Assembly (NCBI RefSeq): GCF_051954455.1
Contig: NZ_JBQCHS010000025.1
Coordinates: 37,506-101,505 of the forward strand
Reading direction: 5' to 3'
Source of the DNA: Pseudolysinimonas sp051954455
Lineage (GTDB): Bacteria; Actinomycetota; Actinomycetes; Actinomycetales; Microbacteriaceae
DNA length: 64,000 bases
In this document: piece after piece, positions 33,396 through 41,611 of the stretch
Numbering within the stretch: position 1 is the first letter of the stretch
Layout: each line of letters begins with the position of its first letter
Translations under genes and position numbers: made by a program
The notes under the pieces: generated by a model
What the model was told of the DNA's origin: nothing
The model's input: only the letters and a program-made list of their open reading frames with translations
Databases searched by the model: none

Positions 33396-34502
33396 GTGAC
33401 CGACAGCGCCGCACTCGACGCCTATGGCGAAGCCGGGGTCGACACGGCGGCGGGCGACCGCGCGGTCGAGCTCATGAAGGCGGCCGTGGCCGCGACCCAC
33501 GGGCCGGAGGTGCTCGGCGGGGTGGGCGGATTCGCGGGGCTCTTCGACGCCGGCGCGCTGGCGTCGTTCCGGCATCCGCTCCTCGCGACCAGCACCGACG
33601 GGGTGGGCACGAAGGTCGCGATCGCGCAGGCCCTCGACAAGCACGACACGATCGGCCAGGACCTCGTCGGCATGGTCGTCGACGACATCGTCGTGGTGGG
33701 CGCGCGCCCCCTCTTCATGACCGACTACATCGCCTGCGGCAAGGTCGTGCCGGAGCGGATCGCGGCGATCGTCGGCGGCATCGCCCGCGCGTGCGCCGAG
33801 ACCGGCACCGCGCTCGTCGGCGGCGAGACGGCGGAGCACCCCGGGCTCCTCGGCCCCGACGACTACGACGTCGCGGGCGCCGCGGTGGGCGCCGTCGAGG
33901 CGGACGCCGTGCTCGGGCCCGAGCGGGTGCGGCACGGTGACGTCGTCGTCGCGATCGCGTCGAGCGGGGTCCACTCCAACGGCTTCTCCCTGGTCCGCAA
34001 GATCCTGGCCGACCGCGGTATCGGGTACGCCGATCGCAGCGAGGAGCTCGGCGGCGCCGTGGGCGAAGCGCTTCTCGAGCCGACGCGGCTGTACACGACC
34101 CCGCTGCTCCGGGTCGTCGAGGAGCTCGGCGACGCCGTCCACGCGCTCTCGCACGTCACCGGCGGCGGCATCGCGGCCAACCTCGCGCGCGTGCTGCCCG
34201 CCGGAAGCTGGGTCGAGCTCGACCGATCGACGTGGAGCCCGCAGCCCGTCTTCCGGGTGCTCGCCGACTGGGGCGGCCTGGCCCTCGAGGACACCGAGGG
34301 CACCTGGAACCTGGGCGTCGGGATGCTGGCGATCGTCGCGCAGGACGCGGCGAGCTCCGTCACCCACAGTCTCACGGCGGCGGGCCTGCCGGCCTGGGTC
34401 GCGGGCCGGGTCGAGACGACCGCGCGCGACCTCGAGGGATTCCTCGCCGGCGCCAAGGGCGTCGACGGGGGAGCGGTGCGGCTGGTCGGTTCGTACCGCT
34501 AG
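33396..34502 (+). CDS. purM: Phosphoribosylformylglycinamidine cyclo-ligase
   Basis: AIR synthetase closes the imidazole ring from FGAM with ATP. The 368-residue length is slightly above the usual. Visible are DAYGEAGVDTAAGDRAV (~8-24), TSTDGVGTKVAIA (~65-77), GETAEHPGLL and the ATP-loop-like HVTGGGIAANLARVLP (~252-267). GTG 33396 lies six bases after TAGCCT (33384-33389). It stands alone, divergent from a hypothetical gene and convergent with tetR. Confidence 0.96.
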   Translation: MTDSAALDAYGEAGVDTAAGDRAVELMKAAVAATHGPEVLGGVGGFAGLFDAGALASFRHPLLATSTDGVGTKVAIAQALDKHDTIGQDLVGMVVDDIVVVGARPLFMTDYIACGKVVPERIAAIVGGIARACAETGTALVGGETAEHPGLLGPDDYDVAGAAVGAVEADAVLGPERVRHGDVVVAIASSGVHSNGFSLVRKILADRGIGYADRSEELGGAVGEALLEPTRLYTTPLLRVVEELGDAVHALSHVTGGGIAANLARVLPAGSWVELDRSTWSPQPVFRVLADWGGLALEDTEGTWNLGVGMLAIVAQDAASSVTHSLTAAGLPAWVAGRVETTARDLEGFLAGAKGVDGGAVRLVGSYR

Positions 34503-34536
34503 ACCGCCGCTTCGTCGGCCCTCGGCGCGGCCGGGC

Positions 34537-35109
34537 TCACCCGAGCGCGGCGGCCGCCGCGCGGAGCGCGTGCAGCGCTGCGATGATGCGGGGTCCGATG
34601 TCGTCGCGCCGGTCGCCCGCCGACCACTCGGCGAAGCCGCGTTTGAAGGCGAGCACGCCGAGCTCGGCCGCGAGCGCCGCGGTCGACTCGTCGACGCCCC
34701 GCTCGCGGAGGGAGTCGGTCAGTGCCGCGGCGAGGCCCGCCGACTTCAGCGCCTCCCGCTCCTCGAGCTCGACGTTCGCGGCGATGATCGCGGAGAGGCG
34801 GGGGGCGATCTCGCGGCTCATCTCGCCGAACGCCGTGGAGGCGCGCAGGAGCCCGGCGGTGACCGCCTCCAGCGGCGTGGCCTCCGGAGGGGCGGCCGCG
34901 ACGCCCTCGGCGAGCAGGCGCGACATGGTCTCCTGCCCGGCGACCAGGAGCTCGCGCTTGTCGGGGAAGTGCCGGAAGAAGGTGCTCCGGGTCACGCCGG
35001 CGCGCTCTGCGATCTGCACGACGGTGGTCGCGTCGTAGCCCTGCTCGGCGAACAGGTCGACGGCCGCCAGCACGAGGCGCTCCCGTGCGCCCGGCTGCCA
35101 GCGTCCCAT
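34537..35109 (-). CDS. TetR-family regulator paired with an NAD(P)-dependent oxidoreductase
   Basis: A 190-residue regulator with HTH at about residues 26-54 (TVVQIAERAGVTRSTFFRHFPDKRELL). ATG 35109 is six bases after TACCAT on the minus strand (35116-35121), so it is likely leaderless. Two palindromes with the core GGGAC-N4-GTCCC lie between it and the divergent oxidoreductase gene; the first begins four bases upstream of its own -10. Autorepression and repression of the neighbour are the simplest reading. Confidence 0.9.
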   Translation of the reverse strand: MGRWQPGARERLVLAAVDLFAEQGYDATTVVQIAERAGVTRSTFFRHFPDKRELLVAGQETMSRLLAEGVAAAPPEATPLEAVTAGLLRASTAFGEMSREIAPRLSAIIAANVELEEREALKSAGLAAALTDSLRERGVDESTAALAAELGVLAFKRGFAEWSAGDRRDDIGPRIIAALHALRAAAAALG

Positions 35110-35124
35110 GCCCTCATGGTACGC

Positions 35125-35144
35125 GATGGGACCATGGTCCCATC
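35125..35144. promoter_or_regulatory. TetR operator 1
   Basis: GATGGGACCATGGTCCCATC is a perfect 20-base palindrome, just upstream of the tetR -10 box and over the -35 region of the divergent gene. Confidence 0.8.
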
Positions 35145-35160
35145 AGCGTGCTACGGTGAC

Positions 35161-35174
35161 GGGACTCAAGTCCC
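35161..35174. promoter_or_regulatory. TetR operator 2
   Basis: GGGACTCAAGTCCC repeats the GGGAC-N4-GTCCC core of operator 1, 33 bases away (about three helical turns). It covers the expected transcription start of the oxidoreductase gene, whose -10 is TACGGT at 35152-35157. Confidence 0.75.
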
Positions 35175-35195
35175 ATCAATCAGGAGGAACCCGAC

Positions 35196-36077
35196 ATGCG
35201 CGTCTTCATCACCGGCGGAACCGGCCTCATCGGCACGGCCGTCACCGCCGAACTGCTCCGGGCCGGCCACGAGGTGCGATCCCTCGTCCGATCCGACGCC
35301 TCCGCCGCCGCCGCGCGCGACGCGGGCGCCGAGCCCCTCCGCGGGTCGCTCACCGACCTCGACGTCGTGCGGTCCGCCGCCGGGGACGCCGACGGCGTCA
35401 TCCACCTCGCTTTCGGCAACGACTTCTCCACGCCCCAGGCGCTCGTCGCCAACATCGCCGAGGAGACCGCCGCGCTCGACGCGCTCGCCGACGTGCTGAC
35501 CGGCACGGGCAAGGCGCTCGTGATCGTGTCGGGCACGCCGACCACCGCAGGCCGTCCGTCGACGGAGGACGACCCGCTGCCCGTGGACGGCCCGGTCGGC
35601 GGTCGCGGCCGGACGGTCACCCGCCTGCTCGCGCGCGCATCCGAAGGTCTCCGCAGCACCGCGGTGCGGCTGCCGCGCACCGTGCACGCGGACGGCCGGG
35701 GCGGATTCGCGGGGCTGCTGACCCGGATCGCCCGCGACACCGGCGTCTCCGGCTACCCGGGCGACGGGTCGCAGCGCTGGCCCGCCGTGCACGCGCTCGA
35801 CGCCGCCGTCCTGTTCCGGCTCGCACTGGAGCGGGCGGAGGCGGGAAGCGCCTGGCACGCGGTCGACGACGAGGGGGACGCGGTGCGCGACATCGCCGCC
35901 GTCATCGGACGGCGCCTCGGACTGCCGGTCGCCTCGGTCGCGACAGAGGACTTCGGCCCGCTCGGGCCGATCTTCGCGACCGACCAGCCGGCGACGAGCG
36001 CACGCACGCGCGAGGTGCTGGGCTGGACGCCGACCCACCCGCGGCTGCTCGCGGACCTCGAACTCATCGAGCGCTGA
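35196..36077 (+). CDS. NAD(P)-dependent oxidoreductase, extended-SDR/NmrA-like
   Basis: A 293-residue Rossmann protein. The cofactor loop is TGGTGLIGTAV (residues 6-16) with SLVRSDASAAAARDAGAEP after strand 2, which prefers NADP(H) by its Arg. The YxxxK catalytic pair is not evident, as in atypical NmrA-like members. ATG 35196 has the strong site AGGAGG at 35182-35187. TetR operators at its promoter suggest it is induced by a small molecule it may modify. Confidence 0.88.
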   Translation: MRVFITGGTGLIGTAVTAELLRAGHEVRSLVRSDASAAAARDAGAEPLRGSLTDLDVVRSAAGDADGVIHLAFGNDFSTPQALVANIAEETAALDALADVLTGTGKALVIVSGTPTTAGRPSTEDDPLPVDGPVGGRGRTVTRLLARASEGLRSTAVRLPRTVHADGRGGFAGLLTRIARDTGVSGYPGDGSQRWPAVHALDAAVLFRLALERAEAGSAWHAVDDEGDAVRDIAAVIGRRLGLPVASVATEDFGPLGPIFATDQPATSARTREVLGWTPTHPRLLADLELIER

Positions 36078-36141
36078 GGAACTCGCGACCCGGGGTCTCG
36101 ATGCACCGCGATGCGGCGCCCCGAGCAGTTCGGGGAGGACG

Positions 36142-36345
36142 TCAGGCGGACTTCGTCTCGTCCTCGTCGGCGGTCTCGTCGACGTCGTCGTACGCCGAGT
36201 ACTCCGGCCACTTGTCGAGGTCCTCCTCGAGCCGAGGGTTTCCGCCGAGCTCACGCTCGAGTGCACCGTAGTTCGTGTCCGGGCTGAAGTACTTCAGGTC
36301 CCGAGCGACCTTCGTGTGCTTTGCCTTCTGACGGCCGCGCCCCAT
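36142..36345 (-). CDS. DUF3073 family protein
   Basis: A 67-residue actinobacterial protein beginning MGRGRQKAKHTKVARDLKY, which is the DUF3073 signature, followed by NYGALERELGG and an acidic tail rich in Asp/Glu. The function is unknown; the basic head suggests nucleic-acid or ribosome contact. ATG 36345 has GAGGGGG upstream. TATCAT and TAGACT on the minus strand farther up (about 36370-36405) are candidate -10 boxes, giving a longer leader than most genes here. Confidence 0.88.
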   Translation of the reverse strand: MGRGRQKAKHTKVARDLKYFSPDTNYGALERELGGNPRLEEDLDKWPEYSAYDDVDETADEDETKSA

Positions 36346-36482
36346 GCGTGACCCCCTCGTTTTCCGTGGGCAGGATGATATGAAAAGACTGGCCGCGAGT
36401 CTAACATGCACGGGCTTTCGAGCATCCGTCGCGGCTGTGCGCCGGCCGGGAGCCGCCGCCTCGCACGGCTACGCTTGGCCGG

Positions 36483-37586
36483 GTGACCGAGGGGCAGACG
36501 GACACCGCGGTGGTGATCATCGGCGCGGGCCAGGCCGGCCTCTCCGTGGCGTTCTACCTGCGCCGGCTGGGGCTCGATCCGGGCAACGACTTCGTGCTCC
36601 TCGACCGCGGCCCCGGGCCGGGCGGCGCCTGGCAGCTGCGCTGGGAGGCCCTCAAGCTCGGCTATGCCCACCGCGTCAACGACCTGCCGGGCATGGACGA
36701 GCTCGGCCTCAGCTTCGACAGCGCCGACCGGCAGGTGCCGGCCAAGGACGTCGTGGCCGACTACTACGCGCAGTACGAGCGGCACTTCGGGTTCCAGGTC
36801 GTCCGACCGGCGGACGTCACGCGCGTCGACCCGACGCTCGACGGGTTCACCGTCCGCTTCGACGGCGAGCACGGCACGCGCGAGGTGACGACCGCGGTGC
36901 TCGTCAACGCGACCGGCACCTGGGGCGCACCGTTCGTCCCGTGGTATCCGGGCATGAACGACTTCCGCGGGCGCCACCTCCACACCACCGACTACCGCTC
37001 CGCCGAGGACCTTCGCGACCAGGACGTGGTCGTCGTGGGCGGCGGCACGAGCGCGATCGGATTCCTGTTGGAGCTGGAGGGCGTCGCGCGCTCCCTCACC
37101 TGGTGCACGCGCCGGCCCGTCAACTACCTCGAGGGCGCCCAGGACCTGAACCCCGAGGCGGGCGCCCGCGCGGTCGCGCTCCAAGACGAGGCCGCCCGCG
37201 AGGGACGGGCACTGCCGAGCATCGTGTCGACCACGGGTGTCCCGCGCTCGCGCCGGATCCAGGCCGCCATCGACCGCGGGCTGCTCTCGCGGCGCGAGAT
37301 GTTCTCGTCGATCGAGGAGGACGGGGTGCGCTTCCCCGACGGCACCTTCCAGCACGCCGACGCGATCATCTGGGCGACCGGCTTCCGCCCCGAGCTGCGC
37401 CACCTCGCGCCGCTCAAGCTGCGCGAGCAGGCGGGCGGCGTCACCGTCGGCCAGAGCGCCGCGACCCGCAACGCGCGCGTGTTCTTCGCGGGCTACGGGC
37501 CGACGGCGTCGACGATCGGCGCGAACCGTGCCGGGCGCACGATCGCGCGCCAGGTCGTCGCGACGCTCTCGTCCCTCAACCGCTGA
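36483..37586 (+). CDS. Flavin-containing monooxygenase-like NAD(P)/FAD oxidoreductase
   Basis: A 367-residue two-dinucleotide-binding-domain oxidoreductase. The FAD loop is GAGQAG (14-19), the NADPH loop VVGGGTSAIG (~183-192), and ATGFRPELRHL near 299-309 is the conserved ATG motif. It resembles group B monooxygenases (CzcO-like). The substrate is unknown. GTG 36483 is seven bases after TACGCT (36470-36475). It converges on an alpha/beta hydrolase gene and overlaps it by 11 bases. Confidence 0.88.
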   Translation: MTEGQTDTAVVIIGAGQAGLSVAFYLRRLGLDPGNDFVLLDRGPGPGGAWQLRWEALKLGYAHRVNDLPGMDELGLSFDSADRQVPAKDVVADYYAQYERHFGFQVVRPADVTRVDPTLDGFTVRFDGEHGTREVTTAVLVNATGTWGAPFVPWYPGMNDFRGRHLHTTDYRSAEDLRDQDVVVVGGGTSAIGFLLELEGVARSLTWCTRRPVNYLEGAQDLNPEAGARAVALQDEAAREGRALPSIVSTTGVPRSRRIQAAIDRGLLSRREMFSSIEEDGVRFPDGTFQHADAIIWATGFRPELRHLAPLKLREQAGGVTVGQSAATRNARVFFAGYGPTASTIGANRAGRTIARQVVATLSSLNR

Positions 37587-38328
37587 CGGGCCGCTCCGCT
37601 CGCAGGTGCCGCTCGAAGAAGCGCGCCGCATCCTCCGCGGCGGAGGCCGGCACCCCGGTGTGGCCGCCGAGATTCGCCTGCAGCGTCTTCTCGGCCGACC
37701 CGAGCGCGTCGAAGAGCGCGAGCGATCGCTCCCGATCGTTGCCCTCGTCGTCCCACTGCAGCAGGACGTGCATGGGGACGGTGACCCGTCGCGCCTCGGC
37801 GAGCGTCGCGCGCGGCACGAAGCTGCCGGCGAAGAGGCCGCCCGCCGCGATGCGCGGATCCTCCAGCGCGACGCGCACGCCGAGGGCGGCGATCCCGCCG
37901 GACCAGGCCGCCGGCCCGTCGAGCCCGGGAAGCGCGCGCACCTCGTCGAGGAGGGCGCGCCACTCCGGCGCGGCCCGGTCCACGAGCGGCAGGACGAGCC
38001 GGTCGATGACGTCGTCGCCGACCGGCTCCCCGTGGGCGAAGGCGGCGCGCATGTCGGCACGGGCCCGCTCGATCTCGTCGATCGGCGGGCGGGAGCCGGC
38101 CCCCGGCAGCTCGAGCGTGGCGCTCGCGAAGCCGCTGCGGGCGGCCCGGCGGGCGCGGTCGACCAGGCGCGGGCGCATCCGATCGAGCTGACCGGGGTGC
38201 CCGAGCAGGATGACCGGCGTCGTCCCGTCGGAGCGCGGCGGCGTCCAGAGGATCCCGTCGGCGTCGCCGAGCGCGAAGCGGTGTTCGACGAGGCCGTCGT
38301 CGAGGCGGTGTTCGGTGGAGAGGTCCAT
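37576..38328 (-). CDS. Alpha/beta hydrolase
   Basis: A 250-residue hydrolase fold. LLGHPGQLDRMRP holds the oxyanion turn, and the nucleophile elbow is AWSGGIAALG near residues 143-152 (Ser ~145). HVLLQWDDEGND carries the Asp; HTGVPASAAEDAARFFERHL near the end has the His. Relatives include dienelactone hydrolase- and YitV-like esterases. It starts 43 bases downstream of a tiny ORF with a very strong ribosome-binding site, while its own is weak. Confidence 0.85.
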   Translation of the reverse strand: MDLSTEHRLDDGLVEHRFALGDADGILWTPPRSDGTTPVILLGHPGQLDRMRPRLVDRARRAARSGFASATLELPGAGSRPPIDEIERARADMRAAFAHGEPVGDDVIDRLVLPLVDRAAPEWRALLDEVRALPGLDGPAAWSGGIAALGVRVALEDPRIAAGGLFAGSFVPRATLAEARRVTVPMHVLLQWDDEGNDRERSLALFDALGSAEKTLQANLGGHTGVPASAAEDAARFFERHLRAERPVSG

Positions 38329-38371
38329 GGTGCTGCCCTTCGGGAGTGCGGGGGAGCGCTCCCGGCGGCGG

Positions 38372-38425
38372 CTAGACCGCGCGGATCGTGACGTGGAGGG
38401 GGAGCGCCCGCTCGAGTGAGTTCAT
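38372..38425 (-). CDS. Putative 17-residue leader peptide
   Basis: ATG 38425 opens the peptide MNSLERALPLHVTIRAV and stops at TAG 38372-38374. Its ribosome-binding site AAGGAGGTGG is the strongest in the window, correctly spaced. It lies in the 136-base gap between the debranching-like enzyme and the hydrolase, just after the hairpin 38443-38458; a second palindrome, GGGAGCGCTCCC (38352-38363), follows its stop. The arrangement looks like a translated leader controlling the hydrolase, or a real micropeptide. Confidence 0.5.
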   Translation of the reverse strand: MNSLERALPLHVTIRAV

Positions 38426-38442
38426 CGGTCCCACCTCCTTCC

Positions 38443-38458
38443 GCCGTTCACGAACGGC
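38443..38458 (-). terminator. Hairpin after the debranching-like gene
   Basis: GCCGTTC-AC-GAACGGC is a perfect 7-2-7 inverted repeat starting seven bases after the stop at 38465. It has no T tract on the minus strand and lies directly before the strong ribosome-binding site of the small ORF, so it may be regulatory rather than a terminator. Confidence 0.45.
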
Positions 38459-38464
38459 TTGAAC

Positions 38465-40339
38465 CTAGCGCAGCGCGGCCCACACGGCCACCGCGGCGGC
38501 GGCGCTCCAGGCCTGCGGGCGGCAGGCGGCCGGGTAGGGGACCGGCGTCGGCGCATCGCTCGCCGCGTCGCCGCCGTAGAGCTCGGGCATCCGGTAGTCG
38601 AAGGCGACGGCCGCGCGGAGAAGCCCCTCGGAGAGCTGAGCGGCCTCCGCCGCGAACCCGTCGGCGGCGAGGCCCGAGACGGCGATCGCGGTGTCGTGGG
38701 TCCAGACGCTGCCGCCGTGATAGCTGAGCGGCCAATAGCCGGCGCTGTCGGTCGACAGGGTGCGGAGACCGTAGCCGGAGGCGAGCTCGGGCGAGACCAG
38801 GTGGCGGGCGACGAGCGCGGACTCCTCGGCGTCGAGCAGCCCGGTGCCGAGCAGGTGGCCGATGTTGCTCGTGACGGTGTCGACCGGGCGCTTCCGGGCG
38901 TCGAGCGCGATCGCCGGGTAGGCGCCGGCCGGGTCGTCGATCCAGAACGTCGCCCGGAACCGCTCGCGCAGCGCCGCCGCCCAGGACCTCCACGGTGCGC
39001 CCTCGTCGGGTGCGCCGAACGCCTCGAGCAGCTCCGCGCCGTCCAGGGCGGCCCGGTGCGCGTACGCCTGCACCTCGCACAGCGCGATCGGACCCTCGGC
39101 GAGCGTGCCGTCGCGCCACTGGACCGAGTCGCCGGAGTCCTTCCAGCCCTGGTTCGCGAGGCCGCGCCCGGTCGTGTCGACGTACTCGAGCAGGCCGTCC
39201 CCGTCGCTGTCTCCGCTGTCGCGCATCCAGCCGAGCGCGGCGCGGAGGTTCGGCAGCATGGCCTCGACCTCGGCGGCGGGCATCCCGGCGCGCCAGGCGT
39301 CGGCGAGCAGCGAGATCCAGAGCGGGGTCGCGTCGATCGTGCCGTAGTAGCGCGGCGGCAGGTGGAGTCCGCCGTCGGGCAGCACGAGGTCGCCCCGCCG
39401 CAGCTCGTGCAGGATCTTGCCGGGCTGCTCGGCGGAGTCCGGGTCGTCGCGCGTGCCCTGCAGGGCCGCGAGCACCCGGAGCGTGCCGGCAGCGAGCCCC
39501 GTGTCGAGCGGCAGCAGCATCCGCGCCGTCCAGATCGCGTCGCGGCCGAAGAGGGTGAAGAACCACGGGGCCCCGGCCGCGGCGAAGACGTCGCCGGGTC
39601 GCTCGACCGTCTCGAGGCGGAGCCCCTCCAGGTCGCCGAGCGCGCGCTCGAGCCAGCGGACGAGCCGGTCGTCGGTCGGGGTGTCGGCGGGGCGGGGGAG
39701 TCGCGCGGGCTCCGGCGCGCGGACCACGGCCGCGGGGTCGGCCGCGGTCAGCGCGAACGCGACGCCGGCCGTTCCGTGCGGCTCGACGCGCAGGTCCCAC
39801 TTCAGCCGGAGGCCGCCGCCGTCGGCTGCGAGGATCCGCGCGCCGGGCGCCTGCAGCTCCGCGGTCAGGGCGTCGTCGCCCCAGCGGGCGCCGCCGTCGG
39901 TGATCGTCACCGCGGGCGCCGCGTCGCCGCGTCCCTCCTTGACGGACGCCATGTCGGTGAGGTCGGCGGCGAGCTCCACCGTCACCGTGACGTCGAGGGC
40001 CGCGGCGAGCCGGGAGGTCAGCGTGAACGCGTGCGTCACGCCATCGGCGGTCGCGCTGCGGGTCAGCTCCCCGCGGACGTCCGGGTCGGCACCCGGCGCG
40101 TCGAGCCCGCGATGCAGCGACACGACGCGCACCCGGGCGACGTCGAGCGACTGGGTCGCGATGTGCTCGCCGGCCTCGCCGTCGACGAGCAGCCGCAGGC
40201 CGCGCGCGATCCGCACGTCGCCGACGTAGACGCCGTGCACGCCCTCGGTCATGGTCCCGTCCGCCGCCGACCAGGCCTGCGCGGGCGCCTGAATGGTGAC
40301 GACCGCGTCGTGCAGGAGGGGTTGCCGTTGCGCGCTCAT
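38465..40339 (-). CDS. Glycogen-debranching N-terminal-domain / amylo-alpha-1,6-glucosidase-like enzyme
   Basis: A 624-residue protein. The N-terminal beta-rich domain (about 1-225) opens with LLHDAVVTIQAPAQAWSAADG; the (alpha/alpha)6 domain carries GAPWFFTLFGRDAIWTARM (~265-283), QGWKDSGDSVQW near 400 and GSVWTHDTAIAVSGL near 545-559, acidic residues typical of debranching-type glycosidases. It likely acts on alpha-glucans or oligosaccharides inside the cell. It is divergent from the LacI/ABC sugar operon and shares its operators, so it probably processes the imported sugar. Confidence 0.85.
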   Translation of the reverse strand: MSAQRQPLLHDAVVTIQAPAQAWSAADGTMTEGVHGVYVGDVRIARGLRLLVDGEAGEHIATQSLDVARVRVVSLHRGLDAPGADPDVRGELTRSATADGVTHAFTLTSRLAAALDVTVTVELAADLTDMASVKEGRGDAAPAVTITDGGARWGDDALTAELQAPGARILAADGGGLRLKWDLRVEPHGTAGVAFALTAADPAAVVRAPEPARLPRPADTPTDDRLVRWLERALGDLEGLRLETVERPGDVFAAAGAPWFFTLFGRDAIWTARMLLPLDTGLAAGTLRVLAALQGTRDDPDSAEQPGKILHELRRGDLVLPDGGLHLPPRYYGTIDATPLWISLLADAWRAGMPAAEVEAMLPNLRAALGWMRDSGDSDGDGLLEYVDTTGRGLANQGWKDSGDSVQWRDGTLAEGPIALCEVQAYAHRAALDGAELLEAFGAPDEGAPWRSWAAALRERFRATFWIDDPAGAYPAIALDARKRPVDTVTSNIGHLLGTGLLDAEESALVARHLVSPELASGYGLRTLSTDSAGYWPLSYHGGSVWTHDTAIAVSGLAADGFAAEAAQLSEGLLRAAVAFDYRMPELYGGDAASDAPTPVPYPAACRPQAWSAAAAVAVWAALR

Positions 40340-40377
40340 CCTGGGCCTCGTGTTCACCTCGGGTCCGGCGGCTCCGA

Positions 40378-40405
40378 TTGACACCCCCGCGACGGGAGGT
40401 AACAT
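40378..40405 (+). promoter_or_regulatory. lacI-ABC operon promoter
   Basis: TTGACA (40378-40383) and TAACAT (40400-40405) are separated by 16 bases, the best sigma-70-type promoter in the window. Transcription would start near 40412, just before operator 1. Confidence 0.75.
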
Positions 40406-40416
40406 ACCGAACAACT

Positions 40417-40430
40417 TTTGATCGTTCAAA
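40417..40430. promoter_or_regulatory. LacI-type operator 1
   Basis: TTTGATCGTTCAAA has the central CG and dyad of LacI/GalR operators, with one asymmetric pair. It covers the region just downstream of the predicted start site. Confidence 0.75.
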
Positions 40431-40451
40431 CGGGTGCATCGCCGCCCCGCA

Positions 40452-40465
40452 TTGGATCGATCGAA
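40452..40465. promoter_or_regulatory. LacI-type operator 2
   Basis: TTGGATCGATCGAA shares the TTnGATCG...AA pattern with operator 1, 35 bases center to center. It lies in the lacI leader, where a bound repressor would block elongation or allow looping. Confidence 0.7.
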
Positions 40466-40483
40466 CCGAGCGAGGAGGCTGCG

Positions 40484-41611
40484 ATGACGGAGGCGCGTGC
40501 GCCACAGCTGCCCACCGTCGACGACGTCGCGACGCGCGCGGGGGTCTCGCGCCAGACCGTCTCCAACGTGCTCAACTCGCCCGAGATCGTGCGCCCCGAG
40601 ACGCGTGAGCGGGTCCAGGCGGCGATCGACGTGCTCGGCTACCGGCCGCACGCGTCCGCACGCCGGCTGCGCACCCGGCAGAGCTCGACGATCGGCGTGC
40701 GCCTGGATCCGGTGACCGGCAACGGCGTCTCCGGCTCGGTGTTCGACCGCTTCCTCCACGCCCTCGTCGAGCACGCCGACGCCCGCGGCATGCGCGTCAC
40801 CCTCTTCACCGCCCGCGACGACGAGGACGAGCTGCAGCACTACATGCGGCTGCGCGACGGGGCCGACATCGACGGCGTCGTGCTGACCGGCACCCGCTAC
40901 GACGACCCGCGGACCGCGGGGCTCGCCGCCGAGGGCATCCCCTTCGTGGCCTTCGGCCGCCCCTGGGGCGCCGAGCCGCTCGACGACCCGGCCCGGCTCT
41001 GGGTCGACGTCGACGGGCGCGCCGGCGTCCAGGCCGCGACCGAGCACCTCGTCGGCCGTGGCCTCCGCCGCATCGGCTGGCTGGGCTGGCCGGCCGGGTC
41101 CGGCACGGGCGACGACCGCCGCCGCGGGTGGGAGGCGGCGATGACGGCCGCGTTCGGGCACGGGGCCGCCGAGCTGCGCGCGCTCACGACCGAGGCCGAG
41201 GACCGCGTGCCCGAGGCGCGCATCGCGATCGAGCGCCTGCTCGCCGCCGGCACCGACCTGGAGGCGCTCGTGTGCGCGAGCGACTCGCTCGGCCTCGGCG
41301 CCATGATGGCGGTCCGCGAGGCCGGCCTCCCGCACTTCCCCGTGATCGGGTTCGACAACACCCCCGTCGCCAAGGCCGTCGGCCTCTCGAGCGTCGACCA
41401 GCGGCTCGACGAGGTCGCGCGCGCGACGCTCGCGCTGCTGATGGGGGAGCAGGGGACCCGGGTGCTGCCGCACGGCGGCGCCGACCGGCATCCCCGCCTG
41501 ATCACCCCGCAGCTCATCGTCCGCCGGTCGAGTCACCTGGCGCCCGTCGAGGAGGAGGCCGGAGGCACCACATCCGGCGATCACATCAACGGAAAGGAAA
41601 CACAGGAATGA
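40484..41611 (+). CDS. LacI-family transcriptional regulator of the sugar operon
   Basis: A 375-residue repressor. The HTH plus hinge is at residues ~11-62 (TVDDVATRAGVSRQTVSNVLN, then YRPHASARRLRT) and the periplasmic-binding-like sensor ends in VIGFDNTPVAK and SSVDQRLDEVARATLALL. ATG 40484 has AGGAGG at 40473-40478. The gene is first in an operon with a binding protein and two permeases and overlaps the next start (ATGA), so it would be expressed with its targets and shut itself off. Confidence 0.93.
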   Translation: MTEARAPQLPTVDDVATRAGVSRQTVSNVLNSPEIVRPETRERVQAAIDVLGYRPHASARRLRTRQSSTIGVRLDPVTGNGVSGSVFDRFLHALVEHADARGMRVTLFTARDDEDELQHYMRLRDGADIDGVVLTGTRYDDPRTAGLAAEGIPFVAFGRPWGAEPLDDPARLWVDVDGRAGVQAATEHLVGRGLRRIGWLGWPAGSGTGDDRRRGWEAAMTAAFGHGAAELRALTTEAEDRVPEARIAIERLLAAGTDLEALVCASDSLGLGAMMAVREAGLPHFPVIGFDNTPVAKAVGLSSVDQRLDEVARATLALLMGEQGTRVLPHGGADRHPRLITPQLIVRRSSHLAPVEEEAGGTTSGDHINGKETQE

